A stretch of DNA of 47,357 nucleotides from an uncultured Collinsella sp. (GCA_902492755.1 CABUNB010000014.1:1-47357), one strand, 5' to 3'. Numbered from the stretch's first letter, positions 24,480 to 33,323 are shown. Numbers and translations: made by a program. Notes: a model not told the origin generated them from the letters alone.

Positions 24480-24499
24480 AGGTCAGCCATGGCTAACCT
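24480..24499. promoter_or_regulatory. Palindrome resembling a DtxR/MntR-type metal box
   Basis: AGGTCAGCCATGGCTAACCT is a 20-bp inverted repeat with one mismatch, about 110 bp before the DUF6110-ATPase operon. The half sites AGGTYAG/CTAACCT match DtxR/IdeR half sites, but the spacer is 6 bp instead of 1. Repeats of TAGATAG follow, with TAGAAT (minus strand, 24463-24468) as a possible -10. Confidence 0.45.
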
Positions 24500-24566
24500 T
24501 TTGAAAATTAACGATGCGGAGTAACCGATTGTCAATGTGACAAAGGGACTGTTCCTTTGCCCCTTC

Positions 24567-26324
24567 TTACAGCTGCCAGGCAGCCGCTTCCTTTTGCAGC
24601 GCAACCATGCGGGCGAATTCTCCACCTGCCGCCTTGAGCTGCGCCGGAGTGCCCTGCTCGGCAACCACACCATCCTTGAGTACAACGATCTTATCGGCAT
24701 TTTCTACCGTGCGCATACGGTGGGCGATCACGATAACTGTCTTTCCTGCGAGCAGGCGGGAGAGCGCCTGCTGCACCACGGTCTCGTTCTCCACATCCAA
24801 ACTCGCCGTCGCCTCGTCCAGCAACACAATCGGCGCATCTTTGAGCAGCGCGCGGGCGATGGAGATGCGCTGGCGCTCGCCGCCGGACAGCTTGGAGCCG
24901 TTCTCGCCGATCATGGTGTCATAGCCCTGCGGCATGCGGCTCACAAACTCGTCGCAGTTGGCGGCACGCGCGGCAGCAAGCACTTCCTCATCGGTGGCAT
25001 CGCGACGACCAAGACGGATGTTTCCCATCACCGTGTCGTCAAAGAGCAGCACGTCTTGGAACACAATGGCGTAGTCGCGCAGCAGCACCTCGGGGTCCAC
25101 GCTCGCAACATCCACGCCACCCACGGTGACCGTGCCTTCGGTGGCGTCCCAAAAGCGCGCGGCCAGGCGGCTCACCGTAGACTTACCGGAACCCGAAGGA
25201 CCGACCAGCGCCGTAACTTCGCCTTCCTTGGCGGTAAAGCTCACATCGGTAAGAACTTTCTCGCCGGCGCGGCCGTCCTCGCCCGCACCATAGCCAAATG
25301 CCACGTGATCGAACACCACATCGTGGCCCACGGGCTCAAATTTCTCGCTGCCCCGCGCCACAGGCTCTTCCATGATGGAACGCATGCGCTTGGCAGACGA
25401 CTCGGCGACAAACAGCTCCGACACGAGCATAAGGGCCTGATCAAACGGCGCGTAGATACGGCTCACCATAAGCAGGAAGGCAAACATCACCAAAAAGTCG
25501 ACCTGCCCGGAGGCGACCATCGTGGCGCCCGTGACCAGCGTGGTGGCAATGCCCAGACGCAGAATGGAGAAGGCGGAGTTGACCAGAAGCCCGTTGACGA
25601 GCTCGCCCTTGGTGGTCTCGCGCTCCTCGACATCGATCACGGCGTTGAGCCCCTCAAGATAATGGGCCTCCTGGTTGGTGGCGCGGATTTCGCGCACGCA
25701 GTCGAGCGTCTCCTGGATCGCCTCGGTGACCTTGACCTTCTCGGCGCGCACGCGGTCGAACACCGGGGTCATGGGGCCGCGTGTTAGATACAGCACGGCA
25801 AAGGCCACGGGAATGCTCCAAAACGCCGCGATCGCCAGCTGCCAGCAAAAGAACAGCGACGACACGAACACGATGGCACTTGCGATGATGGCGCCCCAGA
25901 GTTCTCCCAGCACATGGCTGTAGGCATGCTCCATAGTCTGAACGTCACCCATGATGGTCTCGGTTAAATCGGCCAGATCACGACGACCAAAAAACGACAG
26001 CGGCAGTTTGCGCAAGCGCTCGGCGATCTCCATACGCTGCTTGCCGCACTCCTCGTAAAAGATGCAGTAGGTGTAGTAATACTGTTGCCAGTTAGAGGCA
26101 AAGAGCAACACGAAAAAGACCAGGAGGCCGCCCACGATCGGCAGGGCATCCGGCAGGTCAGCCCCGCTGGCGAGATGCTCGACAAAGCCGGCCATAACCA
26201 GGAATAAAAAGCCCATGCCGGCCATGGTAATAAGATTGGTGAGCGCGGTCCAGAAGACACCGCGTTTTACGCCGGCGATGCCTTTATCGGATAGGAAATA
26301 CTTCTTTTGGAATGAGGCGAACAT
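24567..26324 (-). CDS. ABC transporter, fused permease and ATPase, subunit B
   Basis: This 585-residue half-transporter has a six-helix exporter-fold membrane domain (about 20-310) followed by an ATPase domain: Walker A GPSGSGKST (about 375-383), signature LSGGERQ (about 478) and Walker B IVLLDEATASLD. It starts immediately after the stop of the partner half-transporter, so the two form a heterodimer. The pair plus a divergent AraC regulator recalls the YbtPQ/IrtAB siderophore-uptake type as well as MdlAB-like exporters; the substrate is not determined. Confidence 0.9.
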   Translation of the reverse strand: MFASFQKKYFLSDKGIAGVKRGVFWTALTNLITMAGMGFLFLVMAGFVEHLASGADLPDALPIVGGLLVFFVLLFASNWQQYYYTYCIFYEECGKQRMEIAERLRKLPLSFFGRRDLADLTETIMGDVQTMEHAYSHVLGELWGAIIASAIVFVSSLFFCWQLAIAAFWSIPVAFAVLYLTRGPMTPVFDRVRAEKVKVTEAIQETLDCVREIRATNQEAHYLEGLNAVIDVEERETTKGELVNGLLVNSAFSILRLGIATTLVTGATMVASGQVDFLVMFAFLLMVSRIYAPFDQALMLVSELFVAESSAKRMRSIMEEPVARGSEKFEPVGHDVVFDHVAFGYGAGEDGRAGEKVLTDVSFTAKEGEVTALVGPSGSGKSTVSRLAARFWDATEGTVTVGGVDVASVDPEVLLRDYAIVFQDVLLFDDTVMGNIRLGRRDATDEEVLAAARAANCDEFVSRMPQGYDTMIGENGSKLSGGERQRISIARALLKDAPIVLLDEATASLDVENETVVQQALSRLLAGKTVIVIAHRMRTVENADKIVVLKDGVVAEQGTPAQLKAAGGEFARMVALQKEAAAWQL

Positions 26325-28151
26325 TTAGGCCTCGCCTCCTTTCGCGACGGCGGCATCCGCGGTCGTAGCAGTGATTTTCCAGCTCGCGGCCTGTTCGTAT
26401 TCGGCCCACATCTTGGCATATAGACCCTCTTGGGACAGCAGTTCGGCATGGGTGCCCGACTCCTGCACGCTGCCCTGGTTGAGCACCACGATTTGGTCTG
26501 CGCCCACTACAGTCGAGAGTCGGTGCGCAATCATAATGACCGTGCGACCCGTCGCCAGCTTGCTAAAGGCGCGCTGGATGAGCGCCTCGTTCTCGGGGTC
26601 GGCAAACGCCGTGGCCTCATCGAGCACCACGATAGGCGCGTCTTTAAGGATCGCGCGGGCGAGTGCCACGCGCTGGACCTCGCCACCCGAAAGATATGCT
26701 CCGCCGGCGCCGAGCATGGTGTTGATGCCCTGTGGGAGCTTGGCCACAATGTCGTCGCACTGAGCTGCGGAGAGGGCCGCACGCACTTCGTCGTCAGTGG
26801 CCGTAGGCTTGGAGGCGCGCACGTTATCGGCAAGTGTTTGCCGGAACAGCTGGTTGGTCTGGAACACGAAGGCGACCTGGTCCATAAGCTCGTTCGGATC
26901 CATATCGCGAACGTCCACACCGCCTACGAGCACTCGACCCGAGGAAACATCCCAAAAACGCGGGATCAGGCTTGCACAGGTTGACTTGCCGCCTCCCGAA
27001 GGACCCACAAGCGCGAGGGTACTACCCGCGGAAACGCTAAAACTCGCATGGTTGACGGCAGGCGCCTCGGCGCCCTCGTAGGTAAAGCTCACATCCTCAA
27101 ATCGCACGTCGCTGCTGGCAGGGTACTTGGGTTGAGCGGGCACGGAGAGCTGCTTGGAATCCATGACGCTTCGGATGCGAGCCAGCGAATCGGCACTCAT
27201 CTGAGACGCCTCGCCCACAAACATGAGCTTGGTCATGGCCGTCGGCACCACGGCCGAAAATATCGCGTAAAACGTGAAGTTGGCCATAAAATGCGCGAAG
27301 TCCGTCTCGCCCGGCGCCAACAGCAACGCCACGGGCAATAGGAATGCCACAAGACCATTGAGCGCGGTAAGGTTGAGTACCTGCGGACCTCGACAGAACG
27401 TGCCCGAATAGTTTTGCGCCATGTCGGCGTATTCGGCGATCGCGTCGTGGAACGCCTTAAAGGAATAGACCGTCTGCTGAAACACCTTGACCACGGGAAT
27501 GCCGCGTACGTATTCGGTACCGGTCTTGTTCATCTTGACCAGCGCGCCCATGTAGGCCTTCATAAACTCGCCGCCCTTGCCGCCCATCATGGTAGCCATG
27601 GCGCCAAGCGAAACGACGACCGAGATAAGGCACGCCGCGCCCAAACGCCAATCGAGGGCGAAAAGCAGCACGAGCAGACCTGCAACCATGGCGGTGGCGC
27701 CGGCGATATCGGGTAGCATGTGTGCGAGCAGCGTCTCGGTTGAGGCGGCGCATCCGTCTACGATACGGCGCAGCTCACCGGTGGCATGCGTGTCAAAGTA
27801 GCCGAGCGGCAGCTTAAGCAGATGCTCGCTCGTAGCCTTGCGGATATTGGACGCGCAGCGAAACGCGGATAGGTGCGTACACATGAGTCCCACGAAATAA
27901 ACCACAATGCTCGCCAGGGCAAAGCCCACAGCCCACCAACCATACATCGCGATGTCGGTGGCCTCGCTCCAGTTAGGCGCCACGGCGATAAGGTCTCGCG
28001 CAACAAACCAGATACACACGTACGGGCCAAAGCTCAGCAGCTGCGAGAGCGCCGAGAGAGCCATGCCCAAATATGTTAGGAATTTACGGTCGCCGGCATA
28101 TGCAAGCAGCTCGCCGATGCCGCCGCCTTCCCTTTTTGATCCCTTTGCCAT
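26325..28151 (-). CDS. ABC transporter, fused permease and ATPase, subunit A
   Basis: This 608-residue exporter-fold half-transporter has a membrane domain at about 25-320, Walker A GPSGGGKST (about 382-390), signature LSGGEVQRVAL (about 487) and Walker B IVVLDEATAFAD. The last of these ends in A-D rather than the more common S-L-D, so one of the two ATP sites of the heterodimer may be degenerate. It is first of the two-gene operon; AAAGGA before the ATG overlaps the left arm of an inverted repeat, so regulation could affect both transcription and translation. Confidence 0.9.
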   Translation of the reverse strand: MAKGSKREGGGIGELLAYAGDRKFLTYLGMALSALSQLLSFGPYVCIWFVARDLIAVAPNWSEATDIAMYGWWAVGFALASIVVYFVGLMCTHLSAFRCASNIRKATSEHLLKLPLGYFDTHATGELRRIVDGCAASTETLLAHMLPDIAGATAMVAGLLVLLFALDWRLGAACLISVVVSLGAMATMMGGKGGEFMKAYMGALVKMNKTGTEYVRGIPVVKVFQQTVYSFKAFHDAIAEYADMAQNYSGTFCRGPQVLNLTALNGLVAFLLPVALLLAPGETDFAHFMANFTFYAIFSAVVPTAMTKLMFVGEASQMSADSLARIRSVMDSKQLSVPAQPKYPASSDVRFEDVSFTYEGAEAPAVNHASFSVSAGSTLALVGPSGGGKSTCASLIPRFWDVSSGRVLVGGVDVRDMDPNELMDQVAFVFQTNQLFRQTLADNVRASKPTATDDEVRAALSAAQCDDIVAKLPQGINTMLGAGGAYLSGGEVQRVALARAILKDAPIVVLDEATAFADPENEALIQRAFSKLATGRTVIMIAHRLSTVVGADQIVVLNQGSVQESGTHAELLSQEGLYAKMWAEYEQAASWKITATTADAAVAKGGEA

Positions 28152-28159
28152 GAGATTCC

Positions 28160-28191
28160 TTTCTAACGGCTTGAGAGTTAACCGTTAGAAA
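28160..28191. promoter_or_regulatory. Inverted repeat between the ABC operon and the AraC regulator
   Basis: TTTCTAACGG (28160-28169) and CCGTTAGAAA (28182-28191) are exact inverted repeats in the 114-bp divergent intergenic region. It is the likely operator for the AraC-type regulator or a metal repressor. Confidence 0.55.
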
Positions 28192-28265
28192 CTTATCATT
28201 GGCGTGTTAGCCGAGGCACACAATCGAGCCAGGCGTGGACGTTTCCGCAAAGGAAGGGGACGCTT

Positions 28266-29270
28266 TTGAAAATGCGGCGGGCAGCAACCGATATAACCGA
28301 GCTCTACGCACCGCAATTTGAGCAGTTTGGCCTGCAGCTTTCCGGCAAGGGCGCCGTCTTTACCGGTGAGGTGGCAAACGATCGGGCGCACGGACGCGCA
28401 TGGATCATGCCCCTTTCCCCCACCTGCATCGTCATGGAGCATTTCATTACCCCGATGCACAACATGCACCTAGCCGAATACACGCCCGAACCGTACGCGT
28501 GCGTGAGCGAGGTCAGCGCGCCCACGCTCATATGCATGCCCAAGGCTGGCATAACGCCTGCGAACCTTAAGCCACTGCGCGGGCCGTGGCCGAACAGCGC
28601 GGTGTGCAGCTTTATCCAAGATAGCTGCGGCGAGGAGCTAAGTCCGCTGTTTGCAGGGCAGCTTTATCACTCGCGCTCGGTGCTCTTTTTGCCTGGATTT
28701 TTTGACGAACTGGAGCACCGCTATCCCACCGAGTTCGCGGGAATCTTCGAGGCGTTTGCCGAGCCATGGCACGAGGAGGCGACGTCTGCCATCTGCCACA
28801 CGCTGCGTCGGATTAACGAGGAACGCGCCCGTACCGTAGGCGGACACGTCTATATGCAAGGCATCGTGGAGACCATGGTCGCGGAGCTCGCCTGTTCGCG
28901 CGCGGCCCACAAGCAGGCGCGGCAGGCGGCAGACACACGCGTCAGCATAACCATTGCCGAAGAAGCAACGGCAATGATTGAGCGCGCGCTCGACAAAGGC
29001 AGACGTGTGGGTATCAACGAGGTGGCCGAGAGGCTCTACACAAGCCGCTCCAAACTATGCGCCACCTTTAAGGCCCAAACTGGCGAGTCCCTGGGCGCCT
29101 ACATTCGCAGACGCCGTATAGAGCGAGCACAGGACCTTTTGGCCGATAGCGCGCTCACGATAGCGCAGGTGGCAGAGCGTCTAGGCTACCCTCAGCAGGC
29201 CGCCTTCGCCCAAGCCTTCAAGCAACACACCGGCACCACCCCCACCGCCTGGCGCTCCCAACATATATAA
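28266..29270 (+). CDS. AraC-family transcriptional regulator
   Basis: This 334-residue protein has a C-terminal AraC/XylS double helix-turn-helix (about 235-334), including GINEVAERLYTSRSKLCATF and LTIAQVAERLGYPQQAAFAQAFKQHTGTTP. The N-terminal 200 residues form a sensor region without an obvious cupin motif. It is transcribed divergently from the ABC pair and probably controls it. The start is either TTG at 28266, with AAGGGG about 6 nt upstream, or ATG at 28272; spacing favours TTG. Confidence 0.88.
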   Translation: MKMRRAATDITELYAPQFEQFGLQLSGKGAVFTGEVANDRAHGRAWIMPLSPTCIVMEHFITPMHNMHLAEYTPEPYACVSEVSAPTLICMPKAGITPANLKPLRGPWPNSAVCSFIQDSCGEELSPLFAGQLYHSRSVLFLPGFFDELEHRYPTEFAGIFEAFAEPWHEEATSAICHTLRRINEERARTVGGHVYMQGIVETMVAELACSRAAHKQARQAADTRVSITIAEEATAMIERALDKGRRVGINEVAERLYTSRSKLCATFKAQTGESLGAYIRRRRIERAQDLLADSALTIAQVAERLGYPQQAAFAQAFKQHTGTTPTAWRSQHI

Positions 29271-29351
29271 AGAATGAAGGCGCCAACGGCGCCCTCATTC
29301 ACCAAATTCAATCCAGCCCACCTGACCCGAACGGCCGAGTCGTCTGATCGT

Positions 29352-29482
29352 GGAAGCCCCGAGTCGCCGGGGTGTTTGCTCCAAATGAGTTCCGCATGCA
29401 AAGAAGGCCACTAAATGTGGCCTTCGTCTTGCATAGGACTGTTTGAAATTTGGAGGAAATACCCCGGCGACTCGGGGCTTCC
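29352..29482. repeat. 131-bp fold-back, 35-bp arms
   Basis: Arms 29352-29386 and 29448-29482 are inverted repeats with 2 mismatches in 35. Inside, GAAGGCCAC and GTGGCCTTC close a TAAAT loop. It lies between the convergent AraC and gatB genes and ends 12 nt from the gatB stop. The layout is the same as 9120-9253 but the sequence is different. Confidence 0.85.
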
Positions 29483-29494
29483 CCGGCCTCGCAG

Positions 29495-31171
29495 CTACGA
29501 GAGCGACGTTCTCAGCAACTCGTTGAAGAGCTTCGGGTTGCCCTTGCCGCGGCTCGCCTTCATGCACTGGCCCACCAAAAAGCCGATGACCTTCTGGTTG
29601 CCGTCACGATACTGCTGCGCCTGCTCGGCACAGTTTGCCAGTACCTCGTCCACAATCGGCTGCAGCGCACCGGCGTCGCTCACCTGACGCATGCCGCGCT
29701 CGTCGACGATCTTGTTGGGGTCGTCGCCGGTCTGAGCCATGGCCTCAAAGACCTCGTGCGCCTGGTTGGAGCTGATGGCATCGGTCGCCAGCAGCTTGGC
29801 GAGAGCCGCCACCTGAGCCGGCGCGATGCCGGACTCGGCGAGCGACACGCCCGCGCCCTTAAGGTAGGCGATCATCTCGTTGACCAGCAGGTTTGCGACC
29901 GTCTGCGCCTCCTTGCCAGCCATACCGGTAGCGGCAGCCTCAAAGAACTCGGCAAACTCGGGGTCGCCGGCAATCTGCTCGGCATCGGCCGCCTTAATGC
30001 CAAAGTCGGCCTCAAAACGGGCGCGCTTGGCATCGGGCAGCTCGGGAATCTCGCCACGGCAACGGTCGATGAACTCGTCGTCCAGATCGAAGGGCGCCAG
30101 GTCGGGATCGGGGAACAGACGATAGTCGTCAGCCGTCTCCTTGACACGCATGACCACGGTGCGCTTGCGGCTGGGCTCCCAGTGGCGGGTCTCCTGATAG
30201 ATGATTCCGCCCTCCTCGAGCACCTCGGCCTGACGGCAAATCTCGTAGGCAAGACCATCATGCAGGCTCTTAAACGAGTTGAGGTTCTTAAGCTCGGTCT
30301 TGGTGCCCAGCTTGGTCTCGCCACGGCGGCGCAGCGACACGTTACCGTCGCAGCGCATGGAACCCTTCTCCATGGAGCAGTCCGAAATGCCCAGCGTCAC
30401 AAAGATGCGACGGAGCTTTTCCATAAACAGGCGTGCTTCCTCGGGCGTGCGCAAGTCGGGCTCGGTGACGAGCTCGATCAGCGGCGTGCCGCAGCGGTTG
30501 TAGTCGACGAGCGACTCGGCCGCGGCGGTAATGCGGCCCTCGGCGCCACCCACGTGGACCATCTTGGCGGCGTCCTCCTCCATGTGGATGCGCAGAATGC
30601 GGATGGGCACCGTGTAGGAACCGTCCTCGCGACGCTCGGGCATCTGCAGGTTGGACGCATCGTAGCTGGCCAGGTGACCGGCGCGCTGGTTGCCCTCGCG
30701 CATGGTCGACGTCATGGACGTGGACAGGCCCTCGGCGTTGGCCGAGGCGCTCGCCAGGCTCTGGGCCTCGGCCTCACCAAACGCGCAGTCAGGACGCTCG
30801 GCGGCACCGCGACCAGTCACGTCCAGGTCCAGGTGACCATACATGGCAAAGGCGACCGGACCCTGCGTGGTCTGGAAGTTCTTGGCCATATCGGGATAAA
30901 AGTAGTGCTTGCGGTAGAACATCGAGTGACGCTGGATCTCGCAGTTGGTGGCGAGACCGGCCTTGACGATGCTTTCGATGGCGCGCTTGTTGGGCACCGG
31001 CAGGGCGCCGGGCAGCCCCAGGCACACCGGGCACACGTTGGCGTTGGGCTCGTCATCGTGGCTGAGCTTGCAGTTGCAGAACATCTTGGTATCGAGTGCG
31101 GTGAGCTCGGTATGGATTTCCAGGCCGATCACAGCCTCCCAATCCTGCAGGACCTCGGAAAGCTCCTTCAT
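29495..31171 (-). CDS. gatB: Aspartyl/glutamyl-tRNA amidotransferase subunit B
   Basis: GatB phosphorylates mischarged Glu-tRNA-Gln or Asp-tRNA-Asn in the GatCAB complex, and GatA supplies ammonia. It has 558 residues against about 475-500 usually. EAVIGLEIHTEL and the zinc motif CNC ... CPVC (about 32-52) mark the start of the catalytic domain. RIHMEEDAAK, DYNRCGTPLIE and RCDGNVSLR are core motifs, and a YqeY-like tail ends the protein. An extra 70-75 residues (about 115-190) lie between HLDLDV and the RIHMEED motif. It overlaps gatA by 1 nt. Confidence 0.96.
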   Translation of the reverse strand: MKELSEVLQDWEAVIGLEIHTELTALDTKMFCNCKLSHDDEPNANVCPVCLGLPGALPVPNKRAIESIVKAGLATNCEIQRHSMFYRKHYFYPDMAKNFQTTQGPVAFAMYGHLDLDVTGRGAAERPDCAFGEAEAQSLASASANAEGLSTSMTSTMREGNQRAGHLASYDASNLQMPERREDGSYTVPIRILRIHMEEDAAKMVHVGGAEGRITAAAESLVDYNRCGTPLIELVTEPDLRTPEEARLFMEKLRRIFVTLGISDCSMEKGSMRCDGNVSLRRRGETKLGTKTELKNLNSFKSLHDGLAYEICRQAEVLEEGGIIYQETRHWEPSRKRTVVMRVKETADDYRLFPDPDLAPFDLDDEFIDRCRGEIPELPDAKRARFEADFGIKAADAEQIAGDPEFAEFFEAAATGMAGKEAQTVANLLVNEMIAYLKGAGVSLAESGIAPAQVAALAKLLATDAISSNQAHEVFEAMAQTGDDPNKIVDERGMRQVSDAGALQPIVDEVLANCAEQAQQYRDGNQKVIGFLVGQCMKASRGKGNPKLFNELLRTSLS

Positions 31172-32685
31172 TACAGCTCGCCTCCCTTCCCGGCAAAATC
31201 GGGCGCGACGGAAAGCGCCGGCGCGCCCGTGGCGGCATCGGCAAAGCCGCGCTCCAGGGCGCGGGCAAACGTGAGCAGCTGACGGTCCTTAAAGGCCGGA
31301 CCCACCAGCTGGGCAGAAACGGGCAGCTTGCTGTCCTCGCCCAGGCCCAGCGGCACCGAAATGCCGCCGTTGCCGCAGATGTTGAGCGAAATGGTGTACA
31401 GGTCGGACAGGTACATCTGCGTGGGATCGCTGATCTCGCCAAACTTAAAGGCCGTGCGCGGCGAGGCGGGCATCAGGATCGTGTCCACCTTGGCATACGC
31501 GGCGTCGTAGTCCTGCGTGATGAGCGTGCGGGCCTTCTGCGCGGCGTAGTAGTACTTGTCGTACACGCCCGAGCTCAGCAGGTAGGCGCCGAGCATCTGA
31601 CGGCGCTTGGCCTCGGCACCAAAGCCGTGGGCGCGCGAGAGCGAGCTCTGGTCGGACAGGTTGGCGCAGCCCTCCTCCTGGTAGCCGTAGCGAATGCCGT
31701 CGAAACGGGCAAGGTTGGAGAACGCCTCGGCCGGGCCGATGACGTAGTAGGCGGCGATAGCGGCATCCAGGTGCGGCAGGTCGACCTCGACCAGCTCGGC
31801 ACCCTGGTTTTGCAGCTCCTGGGCGGCGCGCTGAACAGCGGCCTTGACCTCGGGCGTTAGGCCCTCGGCCTCCATAAACGCGGGGATGATGCCCACGCGC
31901 TTGCCCTCGATGCTGTCGTTGAGGTGCTCGGTAAAGTCGACGGCACAGTCCTGGCTGGTGCAGTCGTACGGATCGTGGCCCGCGCCGGTAAGCGCGTTCA
32001 TGGCCAGTGCGACGTCCTCGACCGTGCGGCCGAAGGGACCCACCTGGTCGAGCGACGAGCCAAAGGCCACCACGCCGTAGCGGCTCACGGCGCCATACGT
32101 GGGCTTAAGGCCCACCACGCCGCAGAGCGCCGCCGGCTGGCGGATGGAGCCGCCGGTGTCCGAACCCAGCGAGAGCGCGACCTCGCCCGCGGCGACGGCG
32201 GCAGCGGAGCCGCCCGAAGAGCCGCCGGGCACGCGCTCGGTATCCCAGGGGTTGTTGGTGCGGTGGAAGGCCGAGCTCTCGGTAGAGCTACCGAAGGCGA
32301 ACTCGTCCATGTTGGCCTTGCCCATGGGCAGGCAACCGGCGTCGAGCATGCGCTGGACGCAGGTGGCGGTGTAGACGCTCTGGTAGTTCTCGAGCATGCG
32401 GGAAGCGCAGGTGGTGCGCGTGCCCACGAGGTTCATGTTGTCCTTGATGGCCAGCGGCACGCCCGCGAGCGGGGGCAGCGGCTTTCCGGCGGCACGATCG
32501 GCATCCACGCGCGCGGCGGCCTCGAGTGCGAGCTCGGGCGACACCTGCAGGAACGCCTGGACCCCGCCCTCGCGCGCCTCGATGGCGGCAAGGGAGGCCT
32601 GGGCCACCTCGGTAGCGGTAAAGTCGCCGGAGGCAACGCCCGCGGCGATCTGGGCGGCGGTAAGGGAATCGAAGCTCTGCGCCAT
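31171..32685 (-). CDS. gatA: Aspartyl/glutamyl-tRNA amidotransferase subunit A
   Basis: GatA is the amidase subunit that releases ammonia from glutamine. The 504 residues carry the full Ser-cisSer-Lys triad of the amidase signature family: Lys81 in AIKDN, Ser156 in GGSSGGSAAA and nucleophile Ser180 in GSDTGGSIRQPA. These correspond to Lys79, Ser154 and Ser178 of the Staphylococcus enzyme. It is the middle gene of gatC-gatA-gatB, with 1-nt TAATG overlaps on both sides. Confidence 0.97.
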   Translation of the reverse strand: MAQSFDSLTAAQIAAGVASGDFTATEVAQASLAAIEAREGGVQAFLQVSPELALEAAARVDADRAAGKPLPPLAGVPLAIKDNMNLVGTRTTCASRMLENYQSVYTATCVQRMLDAGCLPMGKANMDEFAFGSSTESSAFHRTNNPWDTERVPGGSSGGSAAAVAAGEVALSLGSDTGGSIRQPAALCGVVGLKPTYGAVSRYGVVAFGSSLDQVGPFGRTVEDVALAMNALTGAGHDPYDCTSQDCAVDFTEHLNDSIEGKRVGIIPAFMEAEGLTPEVKAAVQRAAQELQNQGAELVEVDLPHLDAAIAAYYVIGPAEAFSNLARFDGIRYGYQEEGCANLSDQSSLSRAHGFGAEAKRRQMLGAYLLSSGVYDKYYYAAQKARTLITQDYDAAYAKVDTILMPASPRTAFKFGEISDPTQMYLSDLYTISLNICGNGGISVPLGLGEDSKLPVSAQLVGPAFKDRQLLTFARALERGFADAATGAPALSVAPDFAGKGGEL

Positions 32686-32996
32686 TACTCGCTCTCCCCC
32701 TCTCCCAAAATGGACGGCACGCGGAAGTAGCGGTCGCGCGCGCTGCCGGCGTTTTCGAGCGCAACGTCGAGCGGCAGATCGCGCTCGGGCTCGCGCAGGT
32801 CATCGCCCATCACGTTGGATAGGCTTCCGATGGGATGGAACGTGGGTTCCACGTCGGGCAAGTCATATTGCAAGACGGGCTCGAGCATCTGGACGGCGTC
32901 GTTCATGTAAGACGTCATCTGGGTGAGCTCGTCATCGGTCAGTGCGATCTTTGCATACTCGGCGATGCCGCGCACGTCTTTCTCGCTGAGTGCCAT
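32685..32996 (-). CDS. gatC: Aspartyl/glutamyl-tRNA amidotransferase subunit C
   Basis: This 103-residue belt subunit wraps GatA and GatB. The conserved start MALSEKDVRGIAEYAKIAL and the LREPERDLPLDVALENA segment are typical. GGGAG lies 6 nt before the ATG; six more in-frame codons exist upstream. It is the first gene of the operon and overlaps gatA by 1 nt. Confidence 0.95.
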   Translation of the reverse strand: MALSEKDVRGIAEYAKIALTDDELTQMTSYMNDAVQMLEPVLQYDLPDVEPTFHPIGSLSNVMGDDLREPERDLPLDVALENAGSARDRYFRVPSILGEGESE

Positions 32997-33130
32997 AGGC
33001 GCTCCCTTCCGCATAACAGTTAAACCGCTCTAGTATACAGGGCAACGCCGGCTTGGAGCAGGCGCTTTACCCAAATGCAGCGAAAACGTAACGAGGACGG
33101 CGGGATGGCAGGCGGCAGGCTGGCGGTTCT

Positions 33131-33203
33131 GCAGCGAAAACCGCGCCGTCCGAAGCGAAAACCGCGTCGCTCACAACGAAAACCGTCCCGCCTGCAATGA
33201 AAA
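33131..33203. repeat. 21-bp periodic repeat (CGAAAACCG units)
   Basis: CGAAAA (TGAAAA in the last unit) occurs at 33135, 33156, 33177 and 33198, exactly 21 bp apart, in units such as GCAGCGAAAACCGCGCCGTC. A further single unit is at 33081. The array lies upstream of gatC and leads into the palindromes next to the sortase gene. No coding function is apparent. Confidence 0.65.
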
Positions 33204-33204
33204 G

Positions 33205-33261
33205 CATCACAACATTCGACACTTTTCGCCAAAATCGCGATTTTCATCGAATGTTGTGATG
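33205..33261. repeat. CATCACAACATTCGA palindrome, copy 1
   Basis: The arms CATCACAACATTCGA and TCGAATGTTGTGATG are exact, around a loop with its own AAAATCGCGATTTT palindrome. A second copy is at 43753-43817. In both places it sits beside a CCACCAC palindrome, in opposite order. Confidence 0.8.
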
Positions 33262-33275
33262 GTTTGGAAGCCCCG

Positions 33276-33310
33276 ACCACCACAAAAGTGCCTGTCCCCT
33301 TTGTGGTGGT
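33276..33310. repeat. ACCACCACAAAGGTG palindrome, copy 1
   Basis: ACCACCACAAAAG and CTTTGTGGTGGT pair around a TGCCTGTCCC-type loop. It starts 13 nt after the sortase stop codon. Related copies are at 42739, 43700 and 45281, with a half copy at 99. Confidence 0.85.
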
Positions 33311-33323
33311 TCTGGAGAATGTC

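Noticed and set aside
29450..31282. Long open frame opposite gatB
   Set aside because: Shadow frame; gatB is certain by motifs.
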